This document shows, piece by piece, positions 1-7,569 of a stretch of 36,205 bases of DNA. The DNA lies in IMG/VR virus record IMGVR_UViG_3300005581_000047, positions 1 to 36,205 of that record. The stretch is one strand, 5' to 3'. Position 1 is the first letter of the stretch, and each line of letters begins with the position of its first letter. The notes below the pieces were generated by a model. It made no database searches. It was not told where the DNA came from and was given only the letters and a program-made list of their open reading frames with translations. The DNA comes from a virus. Position numbers and translations under genes: made by a program.

Positions 1-1365
1 ATCCTCAGGTTTTATTTCTTTTTGTGCCAAATCATTAAGTTCATTTACAAACACACTTAACTTTGGTTTCATGCCTCCTAATACCCAACATGCTATCATA
101 CGTGTAAAATCGAGGGGTACTTTTTTTGTAGTAGTACTTATCATATCATTTATAGTTGCGGAGATGACTTGTAGTGGTATATCAGCACCAATTTTTATGG
201 TACCTTTATCTGTTAAATAACTTCTATAACCAGCCAAATTTGATAACTTTTCATTCCAATCACAGTTATAACCATCAGTGTATTGAGGATGCCTAAAATA
301 TTCCTTTAATCTATCAGAGTCAATACCCTTACTCTTTAATTCTTTTTTTGTTTCTTCAGGAATTTTTTCACTTAAAGACAAATTTTTAATTTTTTGTCCT
401 TCTCCTTCTGAACCGTAATAATCATATGATGAAGGAAATGCTTGTTCTATACTTATTGTTGAATTAAGTTTTTGAACTTGGTCCCACAATATATGTTGTA
501 TTTCATGTACAAATGTATCTTCAGATTTAGCCTCAACTTTTTTAATATTGTAATCTTTAAACACACTAAAATAATAGTTTATATTAACACATACAGTATA
601 TTTTGGACAATCTCCGTTAATATACATTGTAATCCCCTCAGAGTTTTTAACTACCCAACCCTTTTTCTCAATGTTATTTAATGCGTTAAAATATTTATCC
701 ATTAAATTACTTAGAGTAAAATTTGATAGAAAGTCAAAAAATGACATATTATCCCATATTTTTTGTTGAACTTTAGGGTTTTTTAGATATTTCCTCCAAT
801 AACTTATCGCATATTTAAAACTACCATTCAATGCATTAGGTATTAATACTTGTTTTACCCCCACATCTTCTTTGGGCGACGATTTATAATCCATATCAAA
901 ACGTGTCTGTGAATCAACTTTACATGTCTTAGATATTTCCTCACAAGTTTTTAAAATCATAGTGGCGACCGCTTCTTTCATTTTTGATCCATATCCAGTA
1001 GTTTCACCCACATTATAACCATCTTTTTTTAACTGTATCCATAACTTATTAACTGTATCTATACCAGAATTTTTACCATATTTCCAAAACGCCAACGCTT
1101 TTGCGGTTTCATTACCAAAATCCCAATCTTTAGTAATATCCCAACCTAATACAATTAAAAAGTCTTGTACTCCTCCCGCACCTTCAAACGGGTTAGGCAC
1201 CCTTTTATCATTGTAATAGTTTTGGGCTGCGATTTGTTTATAATACCAACATCTGTTAGTCGTTGCACTAACCTCTTCAACAAGTAATTGACTTTCATTA
1301 ATAACCCTCTTTACTATTCTAAGTAAATCAGATTCAGTTAATTTAATTATTTTTTTCCCATTCAT
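1..1365 (-). CDS. Tagged HExxH metallopeptidase-like protein, partial (C-terminus beyond window)
   Basis: The reading frame runs open off the left edge, giving 455 visible residues. The N-terminus (MNGKKIIKLTESDLLRIVKR, then VINES) is a basic amphipathic tag ending in I-N-E, a possible prohead-protease site after about residue 24. Residues 287-291 read HEIQH, the HExxH zinc-peptidase signature, preceded by a predicted beta-rich stretch; the third metal ligand is not identifiable. The region around residues 60-130 is Trp/Lys-rich and of no family I recognise. It is the last gene of a minus-strand run, 19 bases below its neighbour. The tag suggests packaging in the virion; a zinc peptidase could act on the host envelope or on host proteins after entry, which is inference. 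Confidence 0.8.
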   Translation of the reverse strand, partial: MNGKKIIKLTESDLLRIVKRVINESQLLVEEVSATTNRCWYYKQIAAQNYYNDKRVPNPFEGAGGVQDFLIVLGWDITKDWDFGNETAKALAFWKYGKNSGIDTVNKLWIQLKKDGYNVGETTGYGSKMKEAVATMILKTCEEISKTCKVDSQTRFDMDYKSSPKEDVGVKQVLIPNALNGSFKYAISYWRKYLKNPKVQQKIWDNMSFFDFLSNFTLSNLMDKYFNALNNIEKKGWVVKNSEGITMYINGDCPKYTVCVNINYYFSVFKDYNIKKVEAKSEDTFVHEIQHILWDQVQKLNSTISIEQAFPSSYDYYGSEGEGQKIKNLSLSEKIPEETKKELKSKGIDSDRLKEYFRHPQYTDGYNCDWNEKLSNLAGYRSYLTDKGTIKIGADIPLQVISATINDMISTTTKKVPLDFTRMIACWVLGGMKPKLSVFVNELNDLAQKEIKPED

Positions 1366-1384
1366 AATCTTACATTACTTTAAT

Positions 1385-1768
1385 CTATGTGGAATATTTG
1401 GTTGGTTTTAATTTTTGATCATAATAATCATCACCATCGAAACCGTATTTTCTAATTATCATACCTTGTTTGTTTCTTTCCACAATTTCCCAACCGCTAC
1501 CATCAAACATTTCGTAATAAATCCATGGTCCACCGGGTTTGTTATGGTGAACAAACACATCGCCACCATTGTCAATTCCAAAGATTTTTAACTCCATACC
1601 AAATATAACTTCGAGTACTTTTTTAATCTCACTATTAGTTAAACCCATTTTATACATATCTGTGACGTATGGTGGTTTTACTATGGTAGCAATCTTTTTA
1701 TAAAGATTATTCTCTACATCTTCTTTAAGTATTTTTTTAACTATATTTTTTATTAGTATTCTATTCAT
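1385..1768 (-). CDS. Tagged single-copy PPY-domain protein
   Basis: A protein of 127 residues. I chose the ATG at 1768 over one 39 bases upstream because it places the tag MNRILIKNIVKKILKE at the very N-terminus, with L-K-E as the likely cut site. The remainder is one copy of a domain with Lys-Pro-Pro-Tyr near its start, a Met-Gly a few residues on and Val/Ile-Phe-Gly after a helix. The same domain occurs twice at the C-terminus of the 794-residue protein at 13490-15874. Function unknown. The shared domain and tag suggest both products travel in the phage head. Confidence 0.8.
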   Translation of the reverse strand: MNRILIKNIVKKILKEDVENNLYKKIATIVKPPYVTDMYKMGLTNSEIKKVLEVIFGMELKIFGIDNGGDVFVHHNKPGGPWIYYEMFDGSGWEIVERNKQGMIIRKYGFDGDDYYDQKLKPTKYST

Positions 1769-1846
1769 ATTATTTACATTGTCCCTAAAATAAACTTCTA
1801 ACTCCAACTCCCTTTGTTCTGGCGATGTTTATATTAAATGCACATA

Positions 1847-1855
1847 ATAAATATT
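1847..1855 (-). promoter_or_regulatory. ATATTTAT element (putative phage promoter)
   Basis: AATATTTAT on the minus strand, 78 bases before the chosen start of the PPY-domain gene and 39 before an upstream in-frame ATG. Confidence 0.35.
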
Positions 1856-1925
1856 TAAGTAACCATATATCCAACTCACGAATGAGGTGGGGATTCATAT
1901 ATTAATTCCTCAATAATTATTATTT

Positions 1926-2645
1926 TCAATTACACGAAATTATCATTTTACCCCAACTCATTTTTCCACATGAGGCTCTACCGCGATATGGAAGAACTAT
2001 ATTAAATTTACAAAATATCATTTTAAGTAAGTATAAACCAATTAATGTTACTAAACCAATAGTAAATATTGATAATACCAATGCCGGCATAGCAAATCCT
2101 CCAAAAAGAGTGATAACTGTCATGCTAGTACCAAAAAATTCATTAATCATTCCTTCACTAACTACTTCAGATGAGGTACCATTTGACAACATTAGTTCAT
2201 CTGCCTCAGATTTTTTAGATTTTATATTTTTAAATAATTGTTTTAGTTCCTCAATAGTTAATGTACTCAAAAACACCATAAATTTATCTATATACTCTTT
2301 AATTAAGTTAATAACCTCACCAACCTTTCCGGAAAATTTGTTTTTAATTGATGATCCAATTTTATTTTCAATATATCCATTAATATCACAAACTTCCAAC
2401 ATATTTTTACCAGATAATTCTTTTGTTAAATTCTCAGTACTACTCAAACTATCATTTGATATTCCAATTTCAGCCATAATATTATCACCACCATCAGATT
2501 TAAGTTCGTCAATCAATGTGTCAAATTTGTCATCGTAAATATCAAATTCTCTAAGTAATGTTTTCTGTTCACTTTTAGTTACACCCATTTCATATTCGAA
2601 AAGGTATTTAATTTTATCAATTTGTTGTTCTATATTACGTTTCAT
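1926..2645 (-). CDS. Tagged protein with C-terminal membrane segments
   Basis: A 239-residue protein. The ATG at 2645 is preferred over one 75 bases upstream because the upstream extension lies in an AT-rich leader holding an ATATTTAT element and the terminator of the previous gene. The N-terminus (MKRNIEQQIDKIKYLFE) resembles the MENLNEE tags of the genes at 4412 and 5778 and has an L-F-E site. The middle is charged and helical. The last 60 residues contain one long or two close hydrophobic segments beginning near a Gly-Thr-Ser-Met motif, followed by a Cys/Lys-rich tail. A capsid-packaged membrane-active protein, for example one aiding DNA entry, is possible but unproven. Confidence 0.75.
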   Translation of the reverse strand: MKRNIEQQIDKIKYLFEYEMGVTKSEQKTLLREFDIYDDKFDTLIDELKSDGGDNIMAEIGISNDSLSSTENLTKELSGKNMLEVCDINGYIENKIGSSIKNKFSGKVGEVINLIKEYIDKFMVFLSTLTIEELKQLFKNIKSKKSEADELMLSNGTSSEVVSEGMINEFFGTSMTVITLFGGFAMPALVLSIFTIGLVTLIGLYLLKMIFCKFNIVLPYRGRASCGKMSWGKMIISCN

Positions 2646-2658
2646 ATTTATTTTATAT

Positions 2659-2666
2659 ATAAATAT
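2659..2666 (-). promoter_or_regulatory. ATATTTAT element (putative phage promoter)
   Basis: ATATTTAT on the minus strand, between the terminator of the upstream gene and the start of the tagged membrane protein gene, 13 bases from the ATG. Confidence 0.4.
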
Positions 2667-2681
2667 GCCATTAAACATAAA

Positions 2682-2706
2682 AATCCGTATGTTTCTCATA
2701 CGGATT
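2682..2706 (-). terminator. Rho-independent terminator
   Basis: Ten-base-pair perfect stem AATCCGTATG / CATACGGATT with a 5-base loop, followed by five T residues on the minus strand. It ends the transcript of the 51-residue gene. Confidence 0.88.
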
Positions 2707-2729
2707 GTTTGTTTCAACATACTAATAAA

Positions 2730-2885
2730 CTAATATTTCGAATTTACATAAGGATTAATAATAATATGTTTGTCCTTTACAACCAATTTAGGGTTGTCCC
2801 TTTTTTTTTCAATCAACTTTTTAGTATATTTTGTAATCTCATTCATAATGTGAGTTGTCACTTTCATTTCTTTATGTTTAACCAT
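2730..2885 (-). CDS. Small basic protein of unknown function
   Basis: A 51-residue frame starting MVKHKEMKVTTHIMNEI and ending VNSKY. It is Lys-rich with no membrane segment and no recognisable motif. It is supported by its position: it fills the gap between the membrane protein upstream and a clear terminator hairpin that starts 24 bases after its stop codon. No homologue recognised. Confidence 0.6.
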   Translation of the reverse strand: MVKHKEMKVTTHIMNEITKYTKKLIEKKRDNPKLVVKDKHIIINPYVNSKY

Positions 2886-2905
2886 TTTTTTTTGTTTAAA
2901 TAAAT

Positions 2906-3196
2906 TTAATCTTCTTTCAAATAATCCGATAAGAGTAGAATGAGAAACCCAGGAATTGCTACAATTGCCGCAGGAATTAATAGTACAAATGATATTATAT
3001 GTAAAACAGAGAATGAAGATTTCTCTTTGATAAAACCGTTTCGACTTATTGTCTTCATTGTTTCTACTAGTGTGGGTTCAGTAGAATCTACTAATGGTTC
3101 TATTATAGGTTTTTTTTTGATTTTAACTTTTGGTGTTTTTGTAGGTCTAAGAACATCTTTTTTATTTGGTAATGTTCCACTTAAGATTTCTTTCAT
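2906..3196 (-). CDS. Small membrane protein with Pro/Lys-rich N-terminal half
   Basis: A 96-residue protein. Residues 1-50 are hydrophilic and rich in Lys, Pro and Thr. Residues 62-92 form one strongly hydrophobic stretch (ISFVLLIPAAIVAIPGFLIL), which would span the membrane once or as a re-entrant hairpin. It ends YLKED. It lies in a minus-strand run with another membrane protein upstream. Function unknown; lysis or superinfection exclusion are possible roles for such proteins, but nothing in the sequence decides. Confidence 0.65.
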   Translation of the reverse strand: MKEILSGTLPNKKDVLRPTKTPKVKIKKKPIIEPLVDSTEPTLVETMKTISRNGFIKEKSSFSVLHIISFVLLIPAAIVAIPGFLILLLSDYLKED

Positions 3197-3216
3197 TTTT
3201 TTAGTTTTTTGTTATT

Positions 3217-3492
3217 TTATTTATTATCTTCATTAAACACTAATAGATATATTATTTTATACCCCATATTAAGGACACACGCTAATCCAATCCCCATTAT
3301 AAATGAATTCATGCTGGTAACTTCCTCTCTTAATCCATATCCCCAACCTAAAGCAATAATCAAATTACCAAATAACATAAAGAATAAAATTGCTTGACTT
3401 GCTAGTGGTGACATCTTTGGTACCATCTTTAATGCAAATCTATTAAAAGGGATTAATAGAATTAATAGGGCTAATCCGAGTAAAAAATTCAT
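3217..3492 (-). CDS. Small integral membrane protein with three predicted segments
   Basis: A 91-residue hydrophobic protein with segments at about residues 3-20, 30-52 and 63-85, separated by short Lys/Arg or Glu loops. It ends with a charged FNEDNK tail. Size and topology would fit a class I holin, but there is no diagnostic motif and at least two other holin candidates lie in this window. It is followed 20 bases downstream by another membrane protein gene. Confidence 0.65.
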   Translation of the reverse strand: MNFLLGLALLILLIPFNRFALKMVPKMSPLASQAILFFMLFGNLIIALGWGYGLREEVTSMNSFIMGIGLACVLNMGYKIIYLLVFNEDNK

Positions 3493-3571
3493 AATTTATT
3501 TAATTTGGTATATTTAAAACTTTTTATAATAAACTCTGATGAACCAAAATCACCCCACTTTATTGTATTTC

Positions 3572-4126
3572 TCATTTATATGGTTTTGAGGTATCCCAAG
3601 AATATGTGGTAACGTAATTGTTATTATTACCTGTACCAGTTTTTTTAGGGTCAGGAACCATTCTGTCATCCATAACACACCCACATATACCACTACCACC
3701 ATTTAATGGGTTACACGAACAAATAGTCCCATATGACACTTCGTTAGGTAACATACTCAAATGATCCTCAATAGGTTTCGTACCACACGGTATTGATGAT
3801 ATATCACCAAAAGGATACTCTGGTGTTTCTGACTCAATTACCTTTTCATATGTTTGGATAAACACATCTTCTTTACAAGGGTAATACTCACCTTTCACAC
3901 CTTTTATAATGTAATCCCCAATAGTGGCAACGTGTTCACCTTCCATTGTTTTAATGACTAACCCACCATTAACTCTACTATGATCAATATAAAAAGGTTT
4001 ACCATCTAAAAATGACATAGTTTCATTAACAAACTTATCAGATGTTAGGAAATCAATCATTTCTTCAGGATTCTCACCAGTCCATTGGACTGCGTCAATT
4101 ACTACAGGTTTTTTTTTATATTTCAT
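3572..4126 (-). CDS. PGDYG-family phage protein
   Basis: A 184-residue protein. The first 95 residues match a family common in phages and prophages: an MKYKKKPVVIDAVQWTG opening and a GDYIIKGVKGEYYPCKEDVF core, with the tail IQTYEKV. I recognise this as the PGDYG-type domain, whose function is not established. The remaining 90 residues are Cys- and Gly-rich, with a Cys-Ser-Cys and a Cys-Gly-Cys pair near residues 140-150, and look like an added metal-binding or disordered tail. It overlaps the upstream gene by 11 bases, so the two are probably translated together. Confidence 0.8.
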   Translation of the reverse strand: MKYKKKPVVIDAVQWTGENPEEMIDFLTSDKFVNETMSFLDGKPFYIDHSRVNGGLVIKTMEGEHVATIGDYIIKGVKGEYYPCKEDVFIQTYEKVIESETPEYPFGDISSIPCGTKPIEDHLSMLPNEVSYGTICSCNPLNGGSGICGCVMDDRMVPDPKKTGTGNNNNYVTTYSWDTSKPYK

Positions 4127-4343
4127 TTATCTTATCATTTAATTCGTTTATTTTACCATCCACATAATTTTGGATCCCATCTATTGATGTTAAGAATTTA
4201 TTCCTAAGTTCATGAAACTTTTCGTCTTTAATCTCTTCAAAATTAGAGTAATGTTTAAAACAGTAATCGATACCTTCATTTTTCATTCTGTATCTAACAT
4301 TCTCAAAATTTTCTAATTCTTCGTATACCTCATTGTTTTCCAT
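4116..4343 (-). CDS. Small acidic helical protein
   Basis: A 75-residue, Glu- and Asn-rich, predominantly helical protein. It starts MENNEVYEELENFENVRY and ends in a likely coiled-coil (VDGKINELNDKINEI). No domain recognised. Its stop overlaps the start of the PGDYG-family gene by 11 bases, which implies translational coupling. It follows a rho-independent terminator, so it begins a new transcription unit. Confidence 0.65.
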   Translation of the reverse strand: MENNEVYEELENFENVRYRMKNEGIDYCFKHYSNFEEIKDEKFHELRNKFLTSIDGIQNYVDGKINELNDKINEI

Positions 4344-4380
4344 ATGTCAAATATATTGATTATATTTAACAATGTCAAAT

Positions 4381-4404
4381 AAAAAAACCCAACTAAGTGG
4401 GTTT
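4381..4404 (-). terminator. Rho-independent terminator
   Basis: Inverted repeat AAACCCA / TGGGTTT with a 6-base loop, followed on the minus strand by seven T residues. It sits just after the stop codon of the flavodoxin-fold gene and ends the 6257-4412 operon. Confidence 0.85.
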
Positions 4405-4411
4405 GTTGTAA

Positions 4412-5230
4412 TTATTTTTTCTTTGGGCTTTCATTCTCTTCGACAAATTCTTCAGGTATCTTAGTGTCCTTTAAAAATTTGTTATGTGATGCCTTATAAG
4501 ATTTTTGTGTTTCATCATCAGCATCTTGTGTATATTGCCAGTTCCAATATAAGTCTTCATTCACTTTAAAACCATAATAATGGTGAACACCCTTTTGTGT
4601 TTCAATTACATTTGCACCATTCCAATTCTGTCCAACACATATATATCCAGACTCAATGTCTTTAATAAGATTTGATTCACCTAAGGTAGTATGTCTATTT
4701 TGAATCCAAGTTAATCTTTCGATTAGGTTTTGGTAATACATATTTGTTTGTCCCCATCTAACAGATGAAAAGAATACAACTGCGTCAGACTCAAACAATT
4801 CCTTACTGATTTTCCAAAGTTCATCAGACGGTTCGTTAATATTAACCCAACATCTGTGATTTCCTGATGGGTTTTTTGTTTTATCTTTAAGTAATGCCTT
4901 TAATAGTCCACAAGAGTTACCTTCTGATCTGGAAACATTACCTTCACAAGGTAAAATTTTTAATTCCGTAATATCAATAAAAGTTGCCTTATCCCCTAAT
5001 TCTTCTTGTATGTACATTGCCAACAATTTAGATTTAGGTATATCTAAATTTTTAGAATCAAACTGATATCTATTAGAACAAGATAATATTAATACTTTAT
5101 TCTTTTCTTTTAAAACCTTAACGGTCTTTTTTAACTTCTTAAATGTGTCACTCATACCAAATTTTTCCGATTCAGTAATCACACCCATAATAGATTTAAT
5201 ACGACTTATTTCTTCATTTAAGTTTTCCAT
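4412..5230 (-). CDS. Tagged flavodoxin-fold NAD(P)H/FMN reductase-like protein
   Basis: A 272-residue protein. Residues 1-21 form a tag (MENLNEEISRIKSIMGVITE) with an I-T-E cut site, sharing its opening with the gene at 5778. From about residue 43 the sequence follows the flavodoxin-like reductase fold. There is a first strand VLILSCSNR where FMN phosphate would bind, then FIDITELKILPCEGN, a Cys-Gly a few residues later, and a strand AVVFFSSVRWGQTNMYYQNL before a helix with RLTW. That order is typical of NADPH-dependent FMN reductases. The C-terminus is Lys/Glu-rich. The enzyme core appears intact, so this may be a redox enzyme packaged in the phage head. Its substrate is unknown. Confidence 0.8.
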   Translation of the reverse strand: MENLNEEISRIKSIMGVITESEKFGMSDTFKKLKKTVKVLKEKNKVLILSCSNRYQFDSKNLDIPKSKLLAMYIQEELGDKATFIDITELKILPCEGNVSRSEGNSCGLLKALLKDKTKNPSGNHRCWVNINEPSDELWKISKELFESDAVVFFSSVRWGQTNMYYQNLIERLTWIQNRHTTLGESNLIKDIESGYICVGQNWNGANVIETQKGVHHYYGFKVNEDLYWNWQYTQDADDETQKSYKASHNKFLKDTKIPEEFVEENESPKKK

Positions 5231-5231
5231 A

Positions 5232-5762
5232 TTAACTATTTATTATATCACTTAATTTAGACTTAGGTGCGTAAAGTATTTCACCTTGCCCATTTGGTCT
5301 CAGTTGACTCATTTGTTTGGCGGTTGAACTTGAATATCTATTTTCATTCTCAAACCATTGCCCATCCTTAAATACAAATATAGGGTACCAATTATATGAA
5401 TATACTACATATGTGTTACCAACGTATTCCGCATGTGTATTACTACCTTTAAACGGTATTTTACTAGAAACTAAATCTTTAGCACTATTATTAGCGGATT
5501 TAATTTTTTTACTATAATTGACAGTTCTATTTAAATCACCATATTCAATATCACTTTTGAAATTGTTAAGGTATAATTGAAACATCTCAAATGCATCCAT
5601 ACCACTTAAGGCAAAATTATTTTTTAAAAATTGTACAACTTTAATGTAGTCTGTTGATGGGTTAAAACCTTCCTTTTTAAGGGTGTTGATAATATATCTA
5701 TCAAATTTATCTTTTTTAGGGTCAACCTCTTCTTTTAATATTTTTTTTATTATATCTTTCAT
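5232..5762 (-). CDS. Tagged member of the helical-domain paralogue family
   Basis: A 176-residue protein. It opens with the tag MKDIIKKILKEEVD, with an L-K-E site at residues 9-11. It then has the helical module shared by several proteins here: a FDRYIINTLKKEG helix, a VVQFLKNNFALSG segment and a FEMFQLYLNNF helix. The second half is rich in Tyr, Trp and Asn (NWYPIFVFKDGQWFENENRY) and looks like a small beta domain. It ends 1 base before the next gene starts, within a three-gene operon of tagged proteins. Function unknown. Confidence 0.75.
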   Translation of the reverse strand: MKDIIKKILKEEVDPKKDKFDRYIINTLKKEGFNPSTDYIKVVQFLKNNFALSGMDAFEMFQLYLNNFKSDIEYGDLNRTVNYSKKIKSANNSAKDLVSSKIPFKGSNTHAEYVGNTYVVYSYNWYPIFVFKDGQWFENENRYSSSTAKQMSQLRPNGQGEILYAPKSKLSDIINS

Positions 5763-5777
5763 AAATGTTGTAATATG

Positions 5778-6257
5778 TTATTTAGCCCACTCTTTTTTAC
5801 AGAAGTTTGTTAATTCCTTTGATCTACCTATATGAATTTCCGCACCATTCTGTTTTTTAACAAAAACCTCATTATCTTTCCATTTTTTTATTAAAATTTC
5901 TTTCTCAGACTTACTTAATTCAATTTCATCGTATAAATCAATTGCATTCTGTGGCATTGCAACAACATTACCTTTCAACCTTTGGATTAATTTTTTTATG
6001 CCTTGTGCAAAAGTACCACCCAACCAACCAGCATCAACTTTAACACAACCAATTCTGTTTTTATTATCCTTTAACCAACCACCAGAAACTTTTATAGTAG
6101 TATCATCATGAATTATAAAATTTTTATCACCTGGATCAGAATCGTTAGTAACGTCTTCAGTTTCCTCAGTATCTGTTTCAGTATCATCTTTAACTTCAGA
6201 AGACTCAAATAACATTAATTTTTTGATTCTTTTCAGTTCTTCATTTAAATTTTCCAT
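5778..6257 (-). CDS. Tagged protein of unknown function
   Basis: A 159-residue protein. The N-terminus MENLNEELKRIKKLMLFE is almost the same as that of the flavodoxin-fold protein two genes downstream, with L-F-E as the cut site. A 30-residue acidic Asp/Glu/Thr linker follows. The C-terminal 110 residues form a compact basic domain with Gly-Gly-Trp and Ala-Gly-Trp-Leu-Gly-Gly motifs, which I do not recognise. It is the first gene of the operon, with an ATATTTAT-like element (GGTATTTAT) about 20 bases upstream. Confidence 0.75.
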   Translation of the reverse strand: MENLNEELKRIKKLMLFESSEVKDDTETDTEETEDVTNDSDPGDKNFIIHDDTTIKVSGGWLKDNKNRIGCVKVDAGWLGGTFAQGIKKLIQRLKGNVVAMPQNAIDLYDEIELSKSEKEILIKKWKDNEVFVKKQNGAEIHIGRSKELTNFCKKEWAK

Positions 6258-6276
6258 TTATAATAAGTTAATACAT

Positions 6277-6285
6277 ATAAATACC
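6277..6285 (-). promoter_or_regulatory. ATATTTAT-like element
   Basis: GGTATTTAT, one mismatch from the common form, on the minus strand 19 bases before the first gene of the 6257-4412 tagged operon. Confidence 0.35.
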
Positions 6286-6298
6286 ACATAAAAATAAA

Positions 6299-6322
6299 AA
6301 ATCCACACTTTCATATGGATTT
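6299..6322 (-). terminator. Rho-independent terminator
   Basis: Stem AAATCCA / TGGATTT with a 10-base loop, followed on the minus strand by a T-rich run. It lies 23 bases past the stop of the small holin-like gene. Confidence 0.75.
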
Positions 6323-6344
6323 AAAAAATATGACTTTTTTATTC

Positions 6345-6515
6345 TTAAGACGCTTTATGCTTGTCTATAACTGACCATACGAAACCAATCGCAGTCATCA
6401 ATCCACCTGTTACCTCAGTAACCAATGTCTCATCAAAATAACCTAACATTAATATCGCACCACCAACAGAAGTTAAGATGTGTCTAATAAGTCCCAAAAT
6501 TTGTTCTTTACTCAT
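6345..6515 (-). CDS. Small holin-like membrane protein
   Basis: A 56-residue protein starting MSKEQILGLIRHIL and ending DKHKAS. Two hydrophobic stretches (about residues 14-27 and 32-50) are joined by a short acidic turn containing FDET. The sequence closely follows a family of very small phage membrane proteins with an EQI.G.IRH opening and a VWS.I end that are usually annotated as putative holins. It stands alone between an ATATTTAT element 32 bases upstream and a terminator just downstream, which fits a late lysis gene. Confidence 0.7.
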   Translation of the reverse strand: MSKEQILGLIRHILTSVGGAILMLGYFDETLVTEVTGGLMTAIGFVWSVIDKHKAS

Positions 6516-6547
6516 AATAGTTTTTTTTAGTTGTATATTATTATCCT

Positions 6548-6556
6548 ATAAATATC
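6548..6556 (-). promoter_or_regulatory. ATATTTAT element (putative phage promoter)
   Basis: GATATTTAT on the minus strand, 32 bases before the small holin-like gene, the only gene in its unit. Confidence 0.45.
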
Positions 6557-6634
6557 TTAAAATCGTAAAATAATTATTTAATACTAAAAAATTTACAACT
6601 ATTAACCCAAACTGAATCAAAGTCTAACGTTTAT

Positions 6635-6874
6635 TTAAAGATCATCTACACACCATATTGGTGTTTTATCACCAACGTAACTACCTCTTACATTGAAGTC
6701 GAAGAATTCTACTGCCTCCTCTTCGTTCATATCTCTACATAGTATTTGTATACACTTACTGACTGAGTAAATTAACCTCATTTCATTAGTTTCAATACCT
6801 ATGATTGCCTCATCGAAACCATCTGCCTTAAGAATATCTTCTTCAGGAAACCATTCTAAAATTTTATCTACCAT
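6635..6874 (-). CDS. Conserved small phage protein of unknown function
   Basis: A 79-residue acidic protein. The core AIIGIETNEMRLIYSVSKCI, followed by an EEEAVEFFDFNV segment and GDKTPIWC, matches a hypothetical protein I recognise as widespread in large phages, with no established function. It probably forms one alpha/beta domain. It lies just downstream of the sigma factor and lipoprotein genes and may share their transcript. Confidence 0.75.
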   Translation of the reverse strand: MVDKILEWFPEEDILKADGFDEAIIGIETNEMRLIYSVSKCIQILCRDMNEEEAVEFFDFNVRGSYVGDKTPIWCVDDL

Positions 6875-6878
6875 ATTT

Positions 6879-7004
6879 TTATTTTGACTTATTAGATTCT
6901 ATTTTTGTTTCAGTACTTTTACCGTATGCTTCACATTCGGTTTTTTTTGTAGATGCGCAAGAACTTAATAAAAGTATCCCTACGATAATTAACATTTTAT
7001 TCAT
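6879..7004 (-). CDS. Small lipoprotein
   Basis: A 41-residue protein. Residues 1-14 form a lipoprotein signal peptide (MNKMLIIVGILLLSS) followed by Cys15-Ala-Ser; LSSC is a good lipobox. The mature part is only 27 residues, hydrophilic and Lys/Glu/Thr-rich. Its start overlaps the stop of the sigma factor gene by 8 bases. A tiny phage lipoprotein in a Gram-negative host could be a spanin partner or a receptor-blocking (exclusion) protein. Neither role can be assigned from sequence. Confidence 0.75.
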   Translation of the reverse strand: MNKMLIIVGILLLSSCASTKKTECEAYGKSTETKIESNKSK

Positions 7005-7506
7005 ATATTTTATCTTTTAATTTTTTTTGTATTTTTTTAGTAGCCCTATGTAAATTAGATTTAGAAGTACCTTCACATATACCTAATTTTTCTGATATAT
7101 CTTTATGTGACATATTTTCTATATGATAACATTTAAAAACTAAATGGTACGTAGGACTAAGTTTATACATCTCAATCTCAATATCAGATAACATCTCTTC
7201 TTTATATTCAACACCTTCAATAATATCACCAGTTATACTATCAACATATTCGACATTATATTTTTTATTTCTGATAAAATCTATTGAACGATTCTTAAAC
7301 ATTACATAAAGATAACCTCTTAAATTTTTTCTATTATTTATGTGTTCAGGTTTGGTGAATATTTTCATAAATCCAGATTGTACTACATCGTCAATGTCAA
7401 AGTCATCCTTAAGATATTTCTTAACAGTCTGATAAGCCAAATCTTTATGTTCGTCATAAAATTTTAACTGAGAACGACTACTAAAATTAATTTCCTCTAC
7501 ATCCAT
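6997..7506 (-). CDS. ECF-type RNA polymerase sigma factor
   Basis: A 169-residue protein with the two domains of a sigma-70-family ECF factor. Region 2 covers residues 17-85: a DIDDVVQSGFMKIF helix, then NLRGYLYVMFKNRSIDFIRN. Region 4 covers about residues 115-165: LSPTYHLVFKCY, then MSHKDISEKLGICEGTSKSN, a helix-turn-helix that would contact the -35 element. The length is normal for the family. A strong host-like promoter precedes it, so it is probably expressed early. It is a natural candidate to direct host RNA polymerase to the phage-specific ATATTTAT elements in this window, which is inference. Confidence 0.88.
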   Translation of the reverse strand: MDVEEINFSSRSQLKFYDEHKDLAYQTVKKYLKDDFDIDDVVQSGFMKIFTKPEHINNRKNLRGYLYVMFKNRSIDFIRNKKYNVEYVDSITGDIIEGVEYKEEMLSDIEIEMYKLSPTYHLVFKCYHIENMSHKDISEKLGICEGTSKSNLHRATKKIQKKLKDKIYE

Positions 7507-7528
7507 TTTTATTTTTTTATTATTTAGA

Positions 7529-7560
7529 CAAATATAGTATATTTTTTTATGAAAAACAAA
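7529..7560 (-). promoter_or_regulatory. Host-like promoter for the sigma factor gene
   Basis: On the minus strand TTTG, a 20-base spacer, then TATATTTG, which matches the Bacteroidota -33/-7 consensus TTTG / TAnnTTTG. It lies 23 bases before the start codon. Confidence 0.8.
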
Positions 7561-7569
7561 TAATATAAA

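Noticed and set aside
2110-2538. Long plus-strand reading frame opposite the tagged membrane protein gene (142 codons)
   Set aside because: It is antisense to a better-supported gene, has a Ser/Ile/Asn composition typical of reversed AT-rich coding DNA, and has no promoter, start context or recognisable domain.
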